DNA of 64,000 nt from Branchipolynoe longqiensis (GCA_030323885.1 CM059203.1:2542001-2606000), one strand, 5' to 3'. Shown: positions 20,340 through 31,339, counted from the first letter of the stretch. Translations and numbers: made by a program. The notes: a model not told the origin generated them from the sequence alone.

Positions 20340-22705
20340 TTGGGCTGTCTATGTGTGTGTGAGTGTGTGTGGGGGGGTGGGTGTGAGGCGAGTGTGGGTA
20401 CGGTGTGAGTAGGGTGTGGGTGTAAGTGTAGGTGTGGGTGTGGGTATGCGGTAGGGGTGGGGGTGGGGGTGGTGGGTGAGGTGGGAGTGTGGGTGTGGGT
20501 GAGGTGGGATGTGGGTGTGGTCGTGGATATGAGGTGGGGGTGGGTTAAGTTGGGAGTGTGGGGGGTGGGCAAGGTGGGATGTGGGTGTGGTCGTGAGTAT
20601 GCTGTGGGGGTGGGGGTAAGATGGGGATGTGGGTGGTGAGGTGGGAGTGTGTGGGCGAGTAAGATGGGATGTGGGTGTGGTCGTGGGTAGGGGGTGTGGG
20701 TGGTGGTGGGGTGTGGGTGGGGGGGTGTGGGTGTGGTGGTGAGGTGGGGGTGGGGTGTGGGGGTGGGGTGGGTGGGGAGGTGTGGGTGTGTGGGTGGGTG
20801 TGGGTGGGGGCGTGGTGTGGGTGGGGTGTGGGTGGGTAGGTGGTGTGGGTGAGGGAGGTGGGATGTGGTGTGGTGTGGGTGTGGTGGGGGTGGGTAGTGG
20901 GGTGGGGTGGGTGAGGTGGGAGTGTGTGGGTGAGTAGTGGGTGTGGGTGTGGTGTGGGTATGAGGTGGGGTTGTGGGTGGGTCAGGTGGGAATGTGTGGG
21001 TGAGAAGGTGGGATGTGGGTGTGGTCGTGGGTATGCTGTGGGGGTGGGGTAAGATGGGGATGTGGGTGGGTGAGGTGGGAGTGTGTGGGTGAGTAAGATG
21101 GGATGTGGGTGTGGTCGTGGGTATGAGGTGGGGTTGTGGGTGGGTCAGGTGGGAATGTGTGGGTGAGAAAGGTGGGATGTGGGTGTGGTCGTGGGTATGC
21201 TGTGGGGGTGGGGGTAAGATGGGGATGTGGGTGGGTGAGGTGGGAGTGTGTGGGTGAGTAAGATGGGATGTGGGTGTGGTCGTGGGTATGAGGTGGGGTT
21301 GTGGGTGGGTCAGGTGGAATGTGTGGGTGAGAAGGGGGATGTGGGTGTGGTCGTGGGTATGCTGTGGGGGTGGGGGTAAGATGGGGGTGTGGGTGGGTGA
21401 GGTGGGGTGTGTGGGTGTGTAAGATGGGATGTGGGTGTGGTCGTGGGTATGAGGTGGGTTGTGGGTGGGTCAGGTGGGATGATGTGGGTGGGCAAGGTGG
21501 GATGTGGATGTGGTCGTGGGTATGAGGTGGGCGTGGGTGGGTGTGGTGGGTTTGGGTGGGTGAGGTGGGAGTATGTGGGTGATAAAGGTGGGATGTGGAT
21601 GTGGTCGTGGGTATGAGGTGGGTGTGGGTGGGTGTGGTAGGGGTGTGGGTGGGTGAGGTGGGAGTGTGTGGGTGATTAAGGTGGGATGTGGGTGTGGGCG
21701 TGGGTATGAGGTGGGTGTGGGTGGGTGTGGTAAGGGTGTGGGTGGGTGAGGTGGGAGTGTGTGGGTGAGTAAGATGGGATGTGGGTGTGGTCGTGGGTAA
21801 GAGGCGGGTGTGCGTGGGTCAGGTGGGAATGTGTGGGTGAGAAAGGTGGGATGTGGGTGTGGTCGTGAGTATGCTGTGGGGGTGGGGGTAAGATGGGGAT
21901 GTGGGTGGGTGAGGTGGGAGTGTGTGGGTGAGTAAGATGGGATGTGGGTGTGGTCATGGGTAAGAGGCGGGTGTGGGTGGGTCAGGTGGGAATGTGTGGG
22001 TGAGAAAGGTGGGATGTGGGTGTGGTCGTGGGTATGAGGTGGGTGTGGGTGGGTGTGGTAAGGGTGTGGGTGGGTGAGGTGGGAGTGTGTAAGATGGGAT
22101 GTGTGTGTGGTCGTGGGTATGAGGTGGGATGTGGATGGGTCAGGTGGGAATGTGGGGGTGAGTAAGGAGGGAATTGACTGTGGTCGTGGGTGATGGTAGG
22201 GGTGTGGGTGGGTGAGGTGGGAGTGTGTGGGTGTGTAAGATGGAATGTGGGTGTGGTCGCCGGTAAGAGGTGGGGTGTGGGTGGGTCAGGTGGAAATGTG
22301 GGGGTGGGCAAGGTGGGATGCGGGTGTGGTCGTGGGTATGAGGTGAGGGTGCGGATATGCAAGGTGGGGTGTGGGTGTAGGTGGGTGTGGTATGCATGTT
22401 GAGAAGGTGTATTTGTGGGGGTATGGTGGGATTGTGGGAGTGTGTGGGTAGGTAGGCAGGGGTGGGGTCTGTATGGGGTGGGATGAACCAGGCAGTGTAT
22501 TGGGATGAGGGGGTCAACTGAGGTGTGTTTAAGGGTGTGTGAGTAGGGGAGGTGTGTGGTGATGGGATGAATTAGACATGTTGTGTAAGTGAGGGGGCGA
22601 GGGGGAAAACTGAGGGGTATAGTATGTGTGAGTGTGTGTGAGGTGGGGAGGTGTGGGGGTGTGGTGATGGGATGAATTAGACATGGTGTGTGGGTGTAGC
22701 AGGTA
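20340..22705. repeat. GT-rich minisatellite with higher-order period
   Basis: Plus strand is mostly G and T. The marker GGTGTGGTCGTGGGTATG recurs at about 21025, 21115, 21189, 21280, 21351, 21441 and 21514, spacing alternately ~90 and ~73 bp, i.e. a ~163-bp higher-order unit. Edges (20340-20990, 22130-22705) are more irregular. Thr/His/Pro-rich frames on the minus strand are artefacts. Confidence 0.9.
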
Positions 22706-22717
22706 TAGCAATACCCA

Positions 22718-22743
22718 CACACCGATTTAGAGAGGTTTTACTG
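22718..22743 (-). mobile_element. P2 MITE end fragment
   Basis: ACCGATTTAGAGAGGTTTTACTG is the P2 terminus alone, back-to-back with the complete P2 that follows, sharing TATA. Confidence 0.7.
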
Positions 22744-22747
22744 TATA

Positions 22748-22933
22748 CAGTAAAACCTTTCTCTCTAAATCGATCGACCGACCTTGGGACCGACTTTAAG
22801 TGGTCGATTTAGGGAGGTGGTCGGTTTAGGGAGTTAAAATAGGGTTATAATGGTATTGTTTGGACCCAAATAAAGTGATCGCTATAGGGGAGTGGTCGAT
22901 CTGTGGAGGTGGTCGGTTAGGGAGGTTTTACTG
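22748..22933. mobile_element. P2 pogo-like MITE (186 bp)
   Basis: Starts CAGTAAAACCTTTCTCTCTA and ends AGGGAGGTTTTACTG, flanked by TA. Internal GGTCGATTTAGGGAG motifs are repeated in both orientations. CAGTAAAACC-type ends with TA duplication are typical of pogo/Tigger MITEs. Confidence 0.8.
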
Positions 22934-22949
22934 TATACATATTGGAGTG

Positions 22950-23395
22950 GATGGAGGGAGGAGCGGAATCGGGAAAGGGTGAGAGGGTGGGTAGGGGGGA
23001 TAAGGGTGATAAGGGGAGAGAGGGAGATAGGAGGGATAAGGGTGATACGGGGAGAGAGGGAGATAGGAGTGATAAAGGTGATAAGGGGAGAGAGGGAGAT
23101 ATGAGTGATAAGGGTGATAGGGGGAGAGAGGGAGATAGGAGTGATAATGGTGACAAGGGAGAGAGGGAGATAAGAGGGATACTGGTGATAATGGAGATAG
23201 GGAGATAGGGGAAATGGTGATAAGGGGAGAGATGGAGATAGGAGGGATAATCGGATAGGGGAGAGAGGAGATATGAGGGATAATGGTGATAATGGGATAT
23301 AGGGAGATATGAGGGATAAGAGTGATAAGGGGAGAGAGGGGATAGGATGCATAAGGGTGATAAGGGGAGAGAGGGAGATATGGAGAAGGGGTGAG
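22950..23395. repeat. 36-39-bp purine-rich minisatellite
   Basis: About twelve units of the form GATAAGGGTGATAAGGGGAG plus AGAGGGAGATAGGA. Open frames on both strands follow from the repeat. Confidence 0.9.
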
Positions 23396-23867
23396 AAAGC
23401 ATGGGGGTAGAGGGCCATTTGGTTTGACTCTGTTGGGGATCGATCCCTTGACTTTCCCCACACAGAAAGCGGCGCTCTAAATACTGGGCCATCCTGTCCT
23501 GTTGAAATCTCGACCCTGTTTTATATTATAGCATGGACTAATCATGCATTGTCTATCTTATCATATTAACTAGGAGTAGTAGGCATAGGTTGCTTGCAAC
23601 AAAAAAAGAATTATTAAAAAGGATAGTAATTGTGACACCCCCACCCTCTCTCACAGCATCCCCCCCTCACCTTGTTGGCCCCAGGGGTCGCCACCTGGCG
23701 TGAGTCTGGAACATTACCCGGGCCACACCTGCCTCCTCACCCGACACCTTGCAGTGAATGTCCCCCTAATATCGCCCACCCGTCTACGGGAAGTCAGTGT
23801 AGATGGCGCTGTTAGCAGAAGCGGATGGTACTTCCGGTCGCTGTGGGAGACACATCCGGTAAGGGTC
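23396..23867. other. no gene or recognised repeat
   Basis: Contains GTGACACCCCCACCCTC and a CG-containing stretch (23640-23860) without an identifiable gene. A tRNA-like decayed head (GGGGATCGATCCC) is possible at about 23435. Confidence 0.45.
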
Positions 23868-24048
23868 GATATCCTACTCAGTCACATTATCCTGATACTG
23901 AGATAAACAGTCCTTGCTCTATCCTGGTAATGTCGAGCGCTAGGCTAGATAGCGACATTTATCAATTTTCTAAGTCATTGGTATGACTGGCGGGATTCGA
24001 ACCCCCGACCTTCCGTGCTGAAATCTAGCACTCTTACCGCGCCCGGGG
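23868..24048 (-). mobile_element. S1A SINE, head half
   Basis: Minus strand head (GCCCGGGCGCGGTAAGAGTGC) and body to about TGAGTAGGATATCG. The tail half is missing. Confidence 0.8.
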
Positions 24049-24192
24049 CGACCCATGTAAACACAGCATAATTAACATATTAACACAGGGCTTACGGTAG
24101 GTAGCTCTGAGGCTAGCGGTAAATGCTCAAAATAAAGAATAATACAGGTTTATTTTGTTGTTTAATGTTAGCTATGCATTATTTTCTGATTG

Positions 24193-24466
24193 TTTTTGTT
24201 CTTTTACGTCCTAGTAACATCTAAGGTCATGTCAGGACGGGCATTGACTTGTGACAGTGCGCACTCATGACGACTTTCTAGTGCTGCACCACTGGGACAT
24301 CAGGCCGCCAGCACTATGAGCCGATATCCCACTCAGTCACATTATCCTGATACTGTGCTAACCAGTCATTGCCCTATCCTAATAATGTGGAGCACCTGGC
24401 TAGGAAGTGACAAGTATCAACTTGGTAAGTCATTGGGTTTCACTCGCCTGGGAATTAAACTCGGGT
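24193..24466 (-). mobile_element. S1 SINE, head truncated
   Basis: Tail TTGTTCTTTTACGTCCTAG complement and complete body. Lies head to head with the next copy (24474). Confidence 0.8.
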
Positions 24467-24473
24467 TCTATTG

Positions 24474-24742
24474 AACTCTGGTTGAGTCAAACCAATGACT
24501 TAAAAATTGATACCTGTCGCTTTCTAGCCAGGCGCTCGGCATTATTAGGATCGGGCAAGGTTAGCTCAGTGTCAGGATGATGTGACTGAGTGGCATATCA
24601 GGTCATGGTGCTGGCAGCCTGCTCTCCAAGTGGGGCAGCACTATAAAATTGCCATGAGTGTGCACTGCCACAAGTCGGTACCCATCCTGATATGACCTTA
24701 GATGTTGCCAGGATGCAAACCTCCAACAACCAACCATTGCCC
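24474..24742 (+). mobile_element. S1 SINE, head truncated
   Basis: Starts at CTCTGGTTGAGTCAAACCAA and ends CAAACCTCCAACAACCAACC. With 24193-24466 it makes an inverted pair with arms of about 260 bp. Confidence 0.8.
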
Positions 24743-25139
24743 TCATTGCTGTGGTTGATGCAGCAACTCGCGTGATGAGCTGAGAGGGGGGAGGGGAGGT
24801 TATTTTTATTCGGGACTGACTCAAACCCTCTGTGTGGAGGCTTTCCGGGTTTCGCTGGCAACTGCTACTTCTCTCTCTCTCTCTCTGAGAAAATACAAGT
24901 CTTTGATGCAAAATTGTGTTCTTCGCATCAAACGAAACCGAGGCTCCCAAAGGTTTCCTTCATCCGGAGAGATAACTGCTAACAGGATCAAGATCTCCCC
25001 AACCCCACCCGCACCCCACACCCCCACCTGACTCGACATAGACCCCCCCGCCCCCGCCCCCACACACACCCCATACACAGTCAACGCGCAGGCGCGGCGT
25101 TAAAGAGCCACTGGAGCTATTTTGCTTCTCTTTTTGTTA
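24743..25139. other. no gene or recognised repeat
   Basis: Includes a short (CT)n run at about 24872 and a C-rich segment (25000-25070). Confidence 0.5.
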
Positions 25140-25432
25140 CCGGACGCGGTAGAGCGCAGGCCTCCCGTGCGGAAGGTCGGGAGTTCAATTCCCGGTCGAG
25201 TCAAACCAATGACTTAAAAATTGATACTTGTCGCTTCCTAGCCAGGCGCTCAGGATTATTAGGATAGGGCAAGGACTGATTGGTTTGGTGTCAGGGTAAT
25301 GGGATTTAGTGGGATATCAGGTCATGGTGCTAACAACCTGGTGTCCCAGTGGGGCAGCACTATAAAGTCGCCATGAGTGCGCATTGTCACAAGTCGGTAC
25401 CCGTCCTGATATGACCTTAGACGTTGCCAGGA
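25140..25432 (+). mobile_element. S1A SINE
   Basis: Head shortened to CCGGACGCGGTAGAGCGCAGG, so the A box is damaged. B box GAGTTCAATTCCC. The body is complete and the tail is cut at GTTGCCAGGATGC. Confidence 0.8.
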
Positions 25433-25435
25433 TGC

Positions 25436-25577
25436 TTGGCTAGGAAGCGACAAGTATCAATTTTTAAGTCATCGGTTTGAATCGAGCCTGCGTGGTTCGA
25501 ACCTGTGTGTTCGAATCCCACGATCTACCAAAACGGGAGACGGACGCTCAACTCATTCGGCAATTCCGTCTGGTCCA
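25436..25577 (-). mobile_element. S1B SINE, head half
   Basis: Minus strand: ACCAGACGGAATTGCCGAAT head with B box to TTGATACTTGTCGCTTCCTA. It joins the tail break of the preceding copy and faces the next copy head to head. Confidence 0.8.
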
Positions 25578-25610
25578 AAGGCAATTATGCATGATAGCTC
25601 CTGCATTCAT

Positions 25611-25930
25611 GAGTTAGAGCGTCCGTCTCCCGTGTTGGTAGATCGTGGGGTCGTGGGTTCGAACCCTGGTCGAGCCAAACCAATGACTTAAAAATTGATA
25701 CTTGTTGCTTCCTAACCTGTCCCTTGGCATTATTAGGATAGGGCAAGGACTTGTTGGCTCAGTGTCAGTATAATGTAATTGAGTGGGATATCCGGTCATG
25801 GTGCTGCTGGACTGGGCTTCCAGTGGGGCAGCAGTATAAAGTCACCATGAGTGCGCATTGTCACAAGTCGGTACCCATCCTGATATGACCTTAGATGTTG
25901 CTGGGACGTAAAACAACAACAAACAAACAG
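25611..25930 (+). mobile_element. S1B SINE
   Basis: Begins GAGTTAGAGCGTCCGTCTCC (first bases of head missing), B box GGTTCGAACCC, tail GGACGTAAAACAACAACAAA. Confidence 0.85.
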
Positions 25931-26085
25931 CAACAACCACTGTGACCAGCGGATTTTCAATGTCTGCACTGTTTTTGTCTCATATGATTGTTTCTCCTGT
26001 GGCAAGACACTTGCTACGTACGTCAGAACAACATTGGTCTCGATGAGGAGCTGGCCTTTGATGAGAGGTACTAAAATTATAAGTA

Positions 26086-26307
26086 ACCAGACGGGTTGGC
26101 CGAATGAGTCGAGCGCCCGCCTCCCATTTTGGTTGAACATGGGATTCGAATCCTTGACCGAGGTCAAACCAATGACATAAAATATTATACTTGTCACTGC
26201 CTAGCCTGGTGCTCGGCATTACTAGGATAGGGCAAGGACCAGTGGAATGAGGAAGATCAATTGTCTGCTATTGAAATTTCTACTGCATAATCAACTGATG
26301 CACCAAC
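26086..26307 (+). mobile_element. S1X SINE
   Basis: Head ACCAGACGGGTTGGCCGAAT, body to GGATAGGGCAAGG, then the X module ACCAGTGGAATGAGGAAGAT...GAAATTTC and ATAATCAACTGATGCACC. Confidence 0.85.
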
Positions 26308-26492
26308 TACATACACACACATACATACAATTCATTATACTTCCCATATATATATATAGTAAGTATAACGAATTATATCTATGTAATGGGCGGCTGGAAA
26401 TGTACTACCCAACCTCAGCTTGTTATTGTTGTTTATCTGTGACGTAGCCAGGAATTAACATATATATATATATACATATATTGTCTTGGTTG

Positions 26493-27010
26493 TATAGACT
26501 ACATCACGGTTCCAGCGGCATGGCGCATTGTGGGATGCATCAGAGCAAAACAAACCAGCGAGAAGCACATGGCACATGCTAATACACTGGGTGCAGCTAT
26601 GAAATGTGCTAGTTTCAGCTCATCTCAGCTCTTGTTTGAAACATAGAATACCAACTACAAAAATATATATTATAAATTAAGATATTAATCTTTTATCCAG
26701 CATTGCATTTACATCAATATAACCATCACATCTTATGCCATGTGCATTTAGATTTAGACAAATCTGGGCACTCAGACTAGTGTTAGAGCCATAGCCAGAG
26801 TCAGTTTTACTTATTTTATTCATGTCTTTATTTATATACTATGGTTAATGACATATGTAGAACTAGAAAATGAGTAGGGTTAATCAGATATTGGTTATAT
26901 ATTTCTCTGAAACAAGTGTATGTTGACACATTTGGCATTATAATATTTAGAACAAGAATTAATAATGGTTTTCAGTGCATGTGCAGTCGGAACCGTGATG
27001 TAGTCTATTA
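26493..27010. mobile_element. M4 inverted-repeat element, short copy (~518 bp)
   Basis: Ends TATAGACTACATCACGGTTC and the complement of GAACCGTGATGTAGTCTATT. Compared with 12083-12852 it lacks one internal block, joining AATTAATAATGG directly to TTTTCAGTGCATG. Confidence 0.75.
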
Positions 27011-27629
27011 ACTTGTCTTTAACCACACAAATCGCCGAAAACCTCCAAAATGTCTTCGATTCCTCGGGAACCAGTGGTTGTTTTCGCCCGTTGGTTTACC
27101 AGGTTACTCACTAGATGTCGCCAGGGAGGATCTCAGCGAAACCCCAATTTCCAGCCTCTAATTTAATGGCACTAATTGGAGGTTTTGTTGTTGCTGGTGG
27201 CGGTGACGGCCGTGGTGGATTTGGCGGGAAAAGTGGCGCCATGAAAGGTCGTCTGCCATGTGGGGAACTTCTGGTGGGTAGAGGTGGGTGTGGGGGAGGT
27301 TGGGAGTGGGGGGTGAGGGGGTAGATATCTGATATTTAAGGGAAGATTGGGTTGGGGGCAAAGGAAAGGCTTTCTGAGGACACACAGACACACGCAGACA
27401 CACACAGACGTAAATTGGATTAATTTGTGTGAAATTGTCGTCTGCTCGCCTGTGTGCCCCCCCCCCCGCCCCCGCCCCCCCCGCCTCACATCAACCCCTG
27501 CCAGCAGCCCCGGGGTGAGGGTTCTAACTCCTAATCATGGCTTCCCCATAGGGGGATCCAGAGGGAAGGCCCATTTAGGGGGGGTGGGAGAGCTGAGACC
27601 TCCACGTGTCACTGGAGCAAATTGGTTTG
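27011..27629. other. no gene or recognised repeat
   Basis: Contains GGC-rich sequence (27185-27245), a CACACAGA run (27378-27410) and a C run (27457-27482). The 69- and 135-codon frames have no recognisable similarity. Confidence 0.5.
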
Positions 27630-28175
27630 TTGGGGTTTTACATCCTAGCAGTGACATGGTTTTCTGTTTAGGGTTTGCTCCCTTAGCCTTCGGTTCTGTC
27701 AAGAACCTGTACCACAAGGCAGTGGTTTACAACTCTGCAGGGCAGGGGTGTTAAACTCCCTGAGGTATTGCTATACCTGCAATACCTGCATATCAGCATT
27801 AAGAGCAGTTGATGTATGGAACTCCCAACATCTCCAGACCAGCCACTGCAGGGACAAATAGTTTTGCGCCTGTCTTGACATGTTCTTGCCGGTATGAAAC
27901 CTCTATTTGCTCCCCGAGAGAGTGCCGCTGGTAACTTGCAGCACTTCAACACTTTTGCAGGCAGCTTTCATGAAATGTACAACCGCACAAAACACCATAC
28001 CGGCTCGGTTGTCACCCGGGTTACCAAGGACCGCGCTGCTCAAGCTCATCTTCCGTCGACAGCGGAAAATCAGCTAGGAGGAACACAACGCAACACAACA
28101 CAATTAGAGAGCTAAATGGAGAGCGACAGTCAAGTAATGAAAGCAGTCTTTGTCGCATCGCGACCGACAGCATGA
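27630..28175 (+). mobile_element. L repeat copy 1 (probable LINE 3' end)
   Basis: Shares with 58636-59022 the blocks GGAACTCCCAACATCTCC, CTCTATTTGCTCCCCGAGAG and TTTTGCAGGCAGCTTTCATG, and ends AGAGAGCTAAATGGAGAGCG...GCATCGCGACCGAC with (ATG)n-like GATGATGACGATGAC. About 110 bp (27979-28090) differs from the other copy. The first 80 bp correspond to the other copy in inverted orientation. Confidence 0.6.
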
Positions 28176-28182
28176 TGACGAT

Positions 28183-28373
28183 GACATCCTAGCAACATAG
28201 ATGGTCATATCATGATGGGTACCAACTTGTGACAGTGCGCACTCATAGCGACTTTATAGTGCTGCCCCGTTGCGATATCAGGCTGCCAGTACTATGACCT
28301 GATCTCCCACTCAGTCACATTATCCTGATACTGAGCTAAACTAGTCCTTGCCCTATCCTATTGATGGCATCGG
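28183..28373 (-). mobile_element. S1 SINE, head truncated
   Basis: It sits at the end of the L repeat: tail ACATCCTAGCAACATAGATG complement, body to CCTATTGATGG. The head half is absent. Confidence 0.8.
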
Positions 28374-28374
28374 A

Positions 28375-28532
28375 GTCTTGGCATGCTTGCCAGAATTAAT
28401 TGTACATGTTAATTTTTCAAATATCTCAAAAGTTAGCCATTTAAAATAAGTGGCTTCAAACTTGAGTATGGTATACCAATTAATTTAATATATTTATCTC
28501 AGAAAAATGACAGAAAGTCCGGACTATATAAA
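28375..28532 (+). mobile_element. M1 MITE, 3' half
   Basis: Has the AGTCTTGGCATGCTTGCC and AAATATCTCAAAAGTTAGCC blocks and the terminal CGGACTATAT remnant. Confidence 0.75.
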
Positions 28533-28539
28533 CTTACTG

Positions 28540-28733
28540 CAGTGAAACCCTGTTATAATAGTTAACACGATCATTGGGGTCAATTCAATGTCCTTGCGTA
28601 AACAGCTGAGTCGCGTTAAATCGGGGTTCAGTTTACTGAATTACCTTTGAAGTAAAGAATTCTGGGTCCAGTGAATCATCGCGTTATATCCGAGTTCGGG
28701 TTAAATTGGGGCGCGTTATAATGCGGTTTCAGT
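28540..28733. mobile_element. P3 pogo-like MITE
   Basis: Left end CAGTGAAACCCTGTTATAAT and right-end complement CACTGAAACCGCATTATAAC differ at few positions. Internal GTTAAATCGGGGTTCAG and inverted motifs. No coding. Confidence 0.65.
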
Positions 28734-28764
28734 GTATTTATTGCGGAAGCTTACAATTAAGTCA

Positions 28765-28980
28765 GTGGCTATGCCTACGTGACCATATTCCTAGATTCGA
28801 AGTCTAGACATACGCGTGCATGCCCCGTCGTTCCTCATGTATCTTTAGCAGTGTCTACGCGTATGTGACTGTATTTGTAGACTCGAAGTCTAGGCGTATG
28901 CGTGCATGCGCCACCGTTCCTCACGTATCTTTAGCAGTGTCTACGCGTACGTGACCGTGTTCGTGTAAGACACACTTCTC
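28765..28980 (+). repeat. 86-bp tandem repeat beside the telomeric tract
   Basis: Units start GTGGCTATGCCTACG (28765), GTGTCTACGCGTATG (28851) and GTGTCTACGCGTACG (28937), exactly 86 bp apart. Each carries CGAAGTCTAGRCATAYGCGTGC-like sequence except the partial last one. Confidence 0.85.
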
Positions 28981-29021
28981 CATAATTAAGCATTACGTGT
29001 AGAGTTTATTTGTGGAAGCAG

Positions 29022-29101
29022 TAACCCTAACCCTAACCCTAACCCTAACCCTAACCCTAACTCTAACTCTAACCCTAACCCTAACCCTAACCCTAACCCT
29101 A
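29022..29101. repeat. interstitial telomeric repeat (CCCTAA)n
   Basis: Thirteen hexamers, two of them CTCTAA. This is the animal telomere repeat TTAGGG on the minus strand. Non-telomeric DNA lies on both sides. Confidence 0.95.
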
Positions 29102-29107
29102 CAGATG

Positions 29108-29175
29108 CGCGCGCAGCGCACGCACATACGCCTAGACTTCAACTCTACCCGTACGATCACATATGGGTAGACACT
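29108..29175 (-). repeat. inverted copy of the 86-bp unit
   Basis: The complement reads GTGTCTACCCATATGTGATC...GAAGTCTAGGCGTATGTGCG, matching the tandem unit left of the telomeric tract in inverted orientation. Confidence 0.8.
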
Positions 29176-29802
29176 TCGTACAATTAAATAGGTGTATCCA
29201 AAGACCCTATAATACTAAGACGGCTCACTCCGTATCTCTCCCATGGTAATGTAAATTTTGCAGTGCCACCTTGTGGTGGGTTTGATCAGCCCAGCTGCTG
29301 GTTGGTGTTTCACATGTAAACACATACAATTATATTATACATGAGATAGGTAAGTATGAATAAACATCAATATGAAATTTCTATGAACAAATCCACATCA
29401 TCATCAGCATCAGCATCAGCATCGCAATCATCACACATATTTCATATTCATATATACATTTATACATATAATATAGCACCTGTTTAACCAAGAGAACAGC
29501 CAGCGCACCAGGTGGTGGGTTTGATCATTTTGATTACACAGTAAAGGCTGAGTGAGCTGTTTTAGTATTATAAGGTCTTTGGTGTATCAGAGCTGGGGCG
29601 GAGACGCTCAATCCCCCACCGACATCCGGTCTGCCGGTGTCCACAAGCATGCCGGGAACGACGGGAATCACATGATCATCGTGGTGCACATTCCGCACCA
29701 CGTGACCGGATACGGATACGCATGGCATTGTGGGACGAACCGCAACAACGACGGAAGGATAGCATGTTTCCATTTACATTATGAGAGCACACTATCACGT
29801 TG
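29176..29802. other. no gene or recognised repeat
   Basis: A direct repeat, CACCTTGTGGTGGGTTTGATCA-like and CACCAGGTGGTGGGTTTGAT, lies at about 29266 and 29506. ATCAGC trinucleotide-type repeats are at 29395-29432. Short frames at 29534-29803 show no similarity that I recognise. Confidence 0.45.
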
Positions 29803-30103
29803 ACCGGGTGAGGTAGCCGAATCGGTAGAGCGCAGGCCTCGCAATCGGAAGGTCGAGAGTTCGGTTTCCGTTCGAGTCAAACCAATGACTTAATAAAATT
29901 GATACTTGTCGCTTGGCATTAACAGGATAGCGAAAGGACTGATTAGCTCAGTGTCAGGATAATGTGACTGAGTGGGATATTGGGTCATGGTGCTGGTGGC
30001 TTAATATCCCAGTGGGGCAACAATATAAAGTCACCAAGAGTGAGCAGTGTCACAAGTCAGTACCCTTCCTATGTTGCCAGGACCTAAAAATTCAAATACC
30101 ATC
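29803..30103 (+). mobile_element. S1A SINE
   Basis: Head CCGGGTGAGGTAGCCGAATC, tail CTATGTTGCCAGGACCTAAA. Small deletions in the body (TCCTAGCCAGGCGC lost) and before the tail. Confidence 0.85.
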
Positions 30104-30150
30104 CAACCACTACCACTATCACTTCTACTAATACTAGTAATAATAGTAAT

Positions 30151-30440
30151 AAGGATAGCTGAATCAGTAAAAGCGCCGCCAGGTGGCCTCCCATGTGGAG
30201 GTGGTGGGTTCGAAACCCGACTGAGTAATACCAACAACTTACAAAATCGACAGTTGTCGCTACCTAGGCTGGAGATCGGCATTACTAGGATAGGGCAAGG
30301 ACTGGCTTGCTCAGTATCAGGATACTGTGACTGAGTGCGATATTGGGTCATGTACCCAGAGGAGTAGCACAATAAAGTTACCATGAACATTGTGGCAAAG
30401 AAAACCCCAATAAGACAATCGATATAGGTCTACATCCGTC
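30151..30440 (+). mobile_element. diverged S1-like SINE
   Basis: Head AAGGATAGCTGAATCAGTAA with B box GGTTCGAAACCC. The body keeps GGCATTACTAGGATAGGGCA and ends in AAAACCCCAATAAGACAATC, the type of tail amplified downstream. Confidence 0.8.
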
Positions 30441-31037
30441 CTGATGATATTACCTCAGATGTGGCAAGGATCTCAAACCCCAATATACATCTGTCCTGAT
30501 GATATCAATTATGACATCAGATGTGGCAAGGATCTCAAACCCCAATAACCCAATCTATATACATAGGTCCTGATGATATGATCTAAGATGGGGCAAGGAT
30601 GTCAAACCGCAATAAGCCAATCGATATTACAACCGTCCTGATTATATTAATTATGATCTCAGATGTGGCAAGGATGTCAAACCCCAATAAGCTAATCGAT
30701 ATACATCCGTCCTGATGATATGATCTCAGATGTGGCAAGGATGTGAAACCCCAATAAGCCAGTCGATATACATCCATCATGATGATATGATCTCAGATGT
30801 GGCAAAGATGTCAAACCCCAATAAGCCAATCGATATACATCCGTCCTGATGATATGATCTCAGATGTGGCAATGATGTCAAACCCCAATAAGCCAGTCGA
30901 TATACATCCATCCTGATGATATGATCTGAGATGTGGCAAAGATGTCAAACCTCAATAAGCCAATCGATATACATCCGTCCTGATGATATCATCTCAGATG
31001 TGGCAAGGCTGTCAAACCCCAATAAGCCAGTCAACAA
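30425..31037 (+). repeat. 67-bp tandem array derived from the SINE tail
   Basis: About nine units. GATGATATG markers at 30714, 30781, 30848, 30915 and 30982 are exactly 67 bp apart. The unit CCTGATGATATGATCTCAGA + TGTGGCAAGGATGTCAAACC aligns with the S1 tail CCTGATATGACCTTAGATGT + TGCCAGGACGTAAAACTCC. Confidence 0.92.
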
Positions 31038-31129
31038 GCACCACCTTTATAAATTGTAGCCCACACACCCTCTAATAGCTAAGAATCAAGGCCACGTGAT
31101 CAATACCAACCAATAGCATGCAAGTGATG

Positions 31130-31339
31130 ACTGGGCGAGGTGGGGGAGAAGAGAGGGATTTGGATGGGGTGGGGGGTGGAGGGAAAGGGGGTGGTTCTGG
31201 GGCATCCGCCCCTCAAATTATCGCCAGAGAGTGGGCCGGGCGGTGGCGGGGGAGGGGGCGGAGGGGTGGGACGGTGGGGCGGGGCTCGAGCCCCCGAGGG
31301 TTAGTGGACAGACGATCGAACAGTAGGGGGAGGGTGGGG
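31130..31339. repeat. G-rich low-complexity lead-in
   Basis: GGTGGGGGAGAAG and GGCGGTGGCGGGGGAGGGGG sequence with CpGs. A short unique stretch, CGAGGGTTAGTGGACAGACG, lies in it. Confidence 0.7.

Noticed and set aside
29022..29101. True chromosome end
   Set aside because: The tract is only 80 bp, contains variants, and has repeat-rich DNA continuing for many kilobases on both sides.
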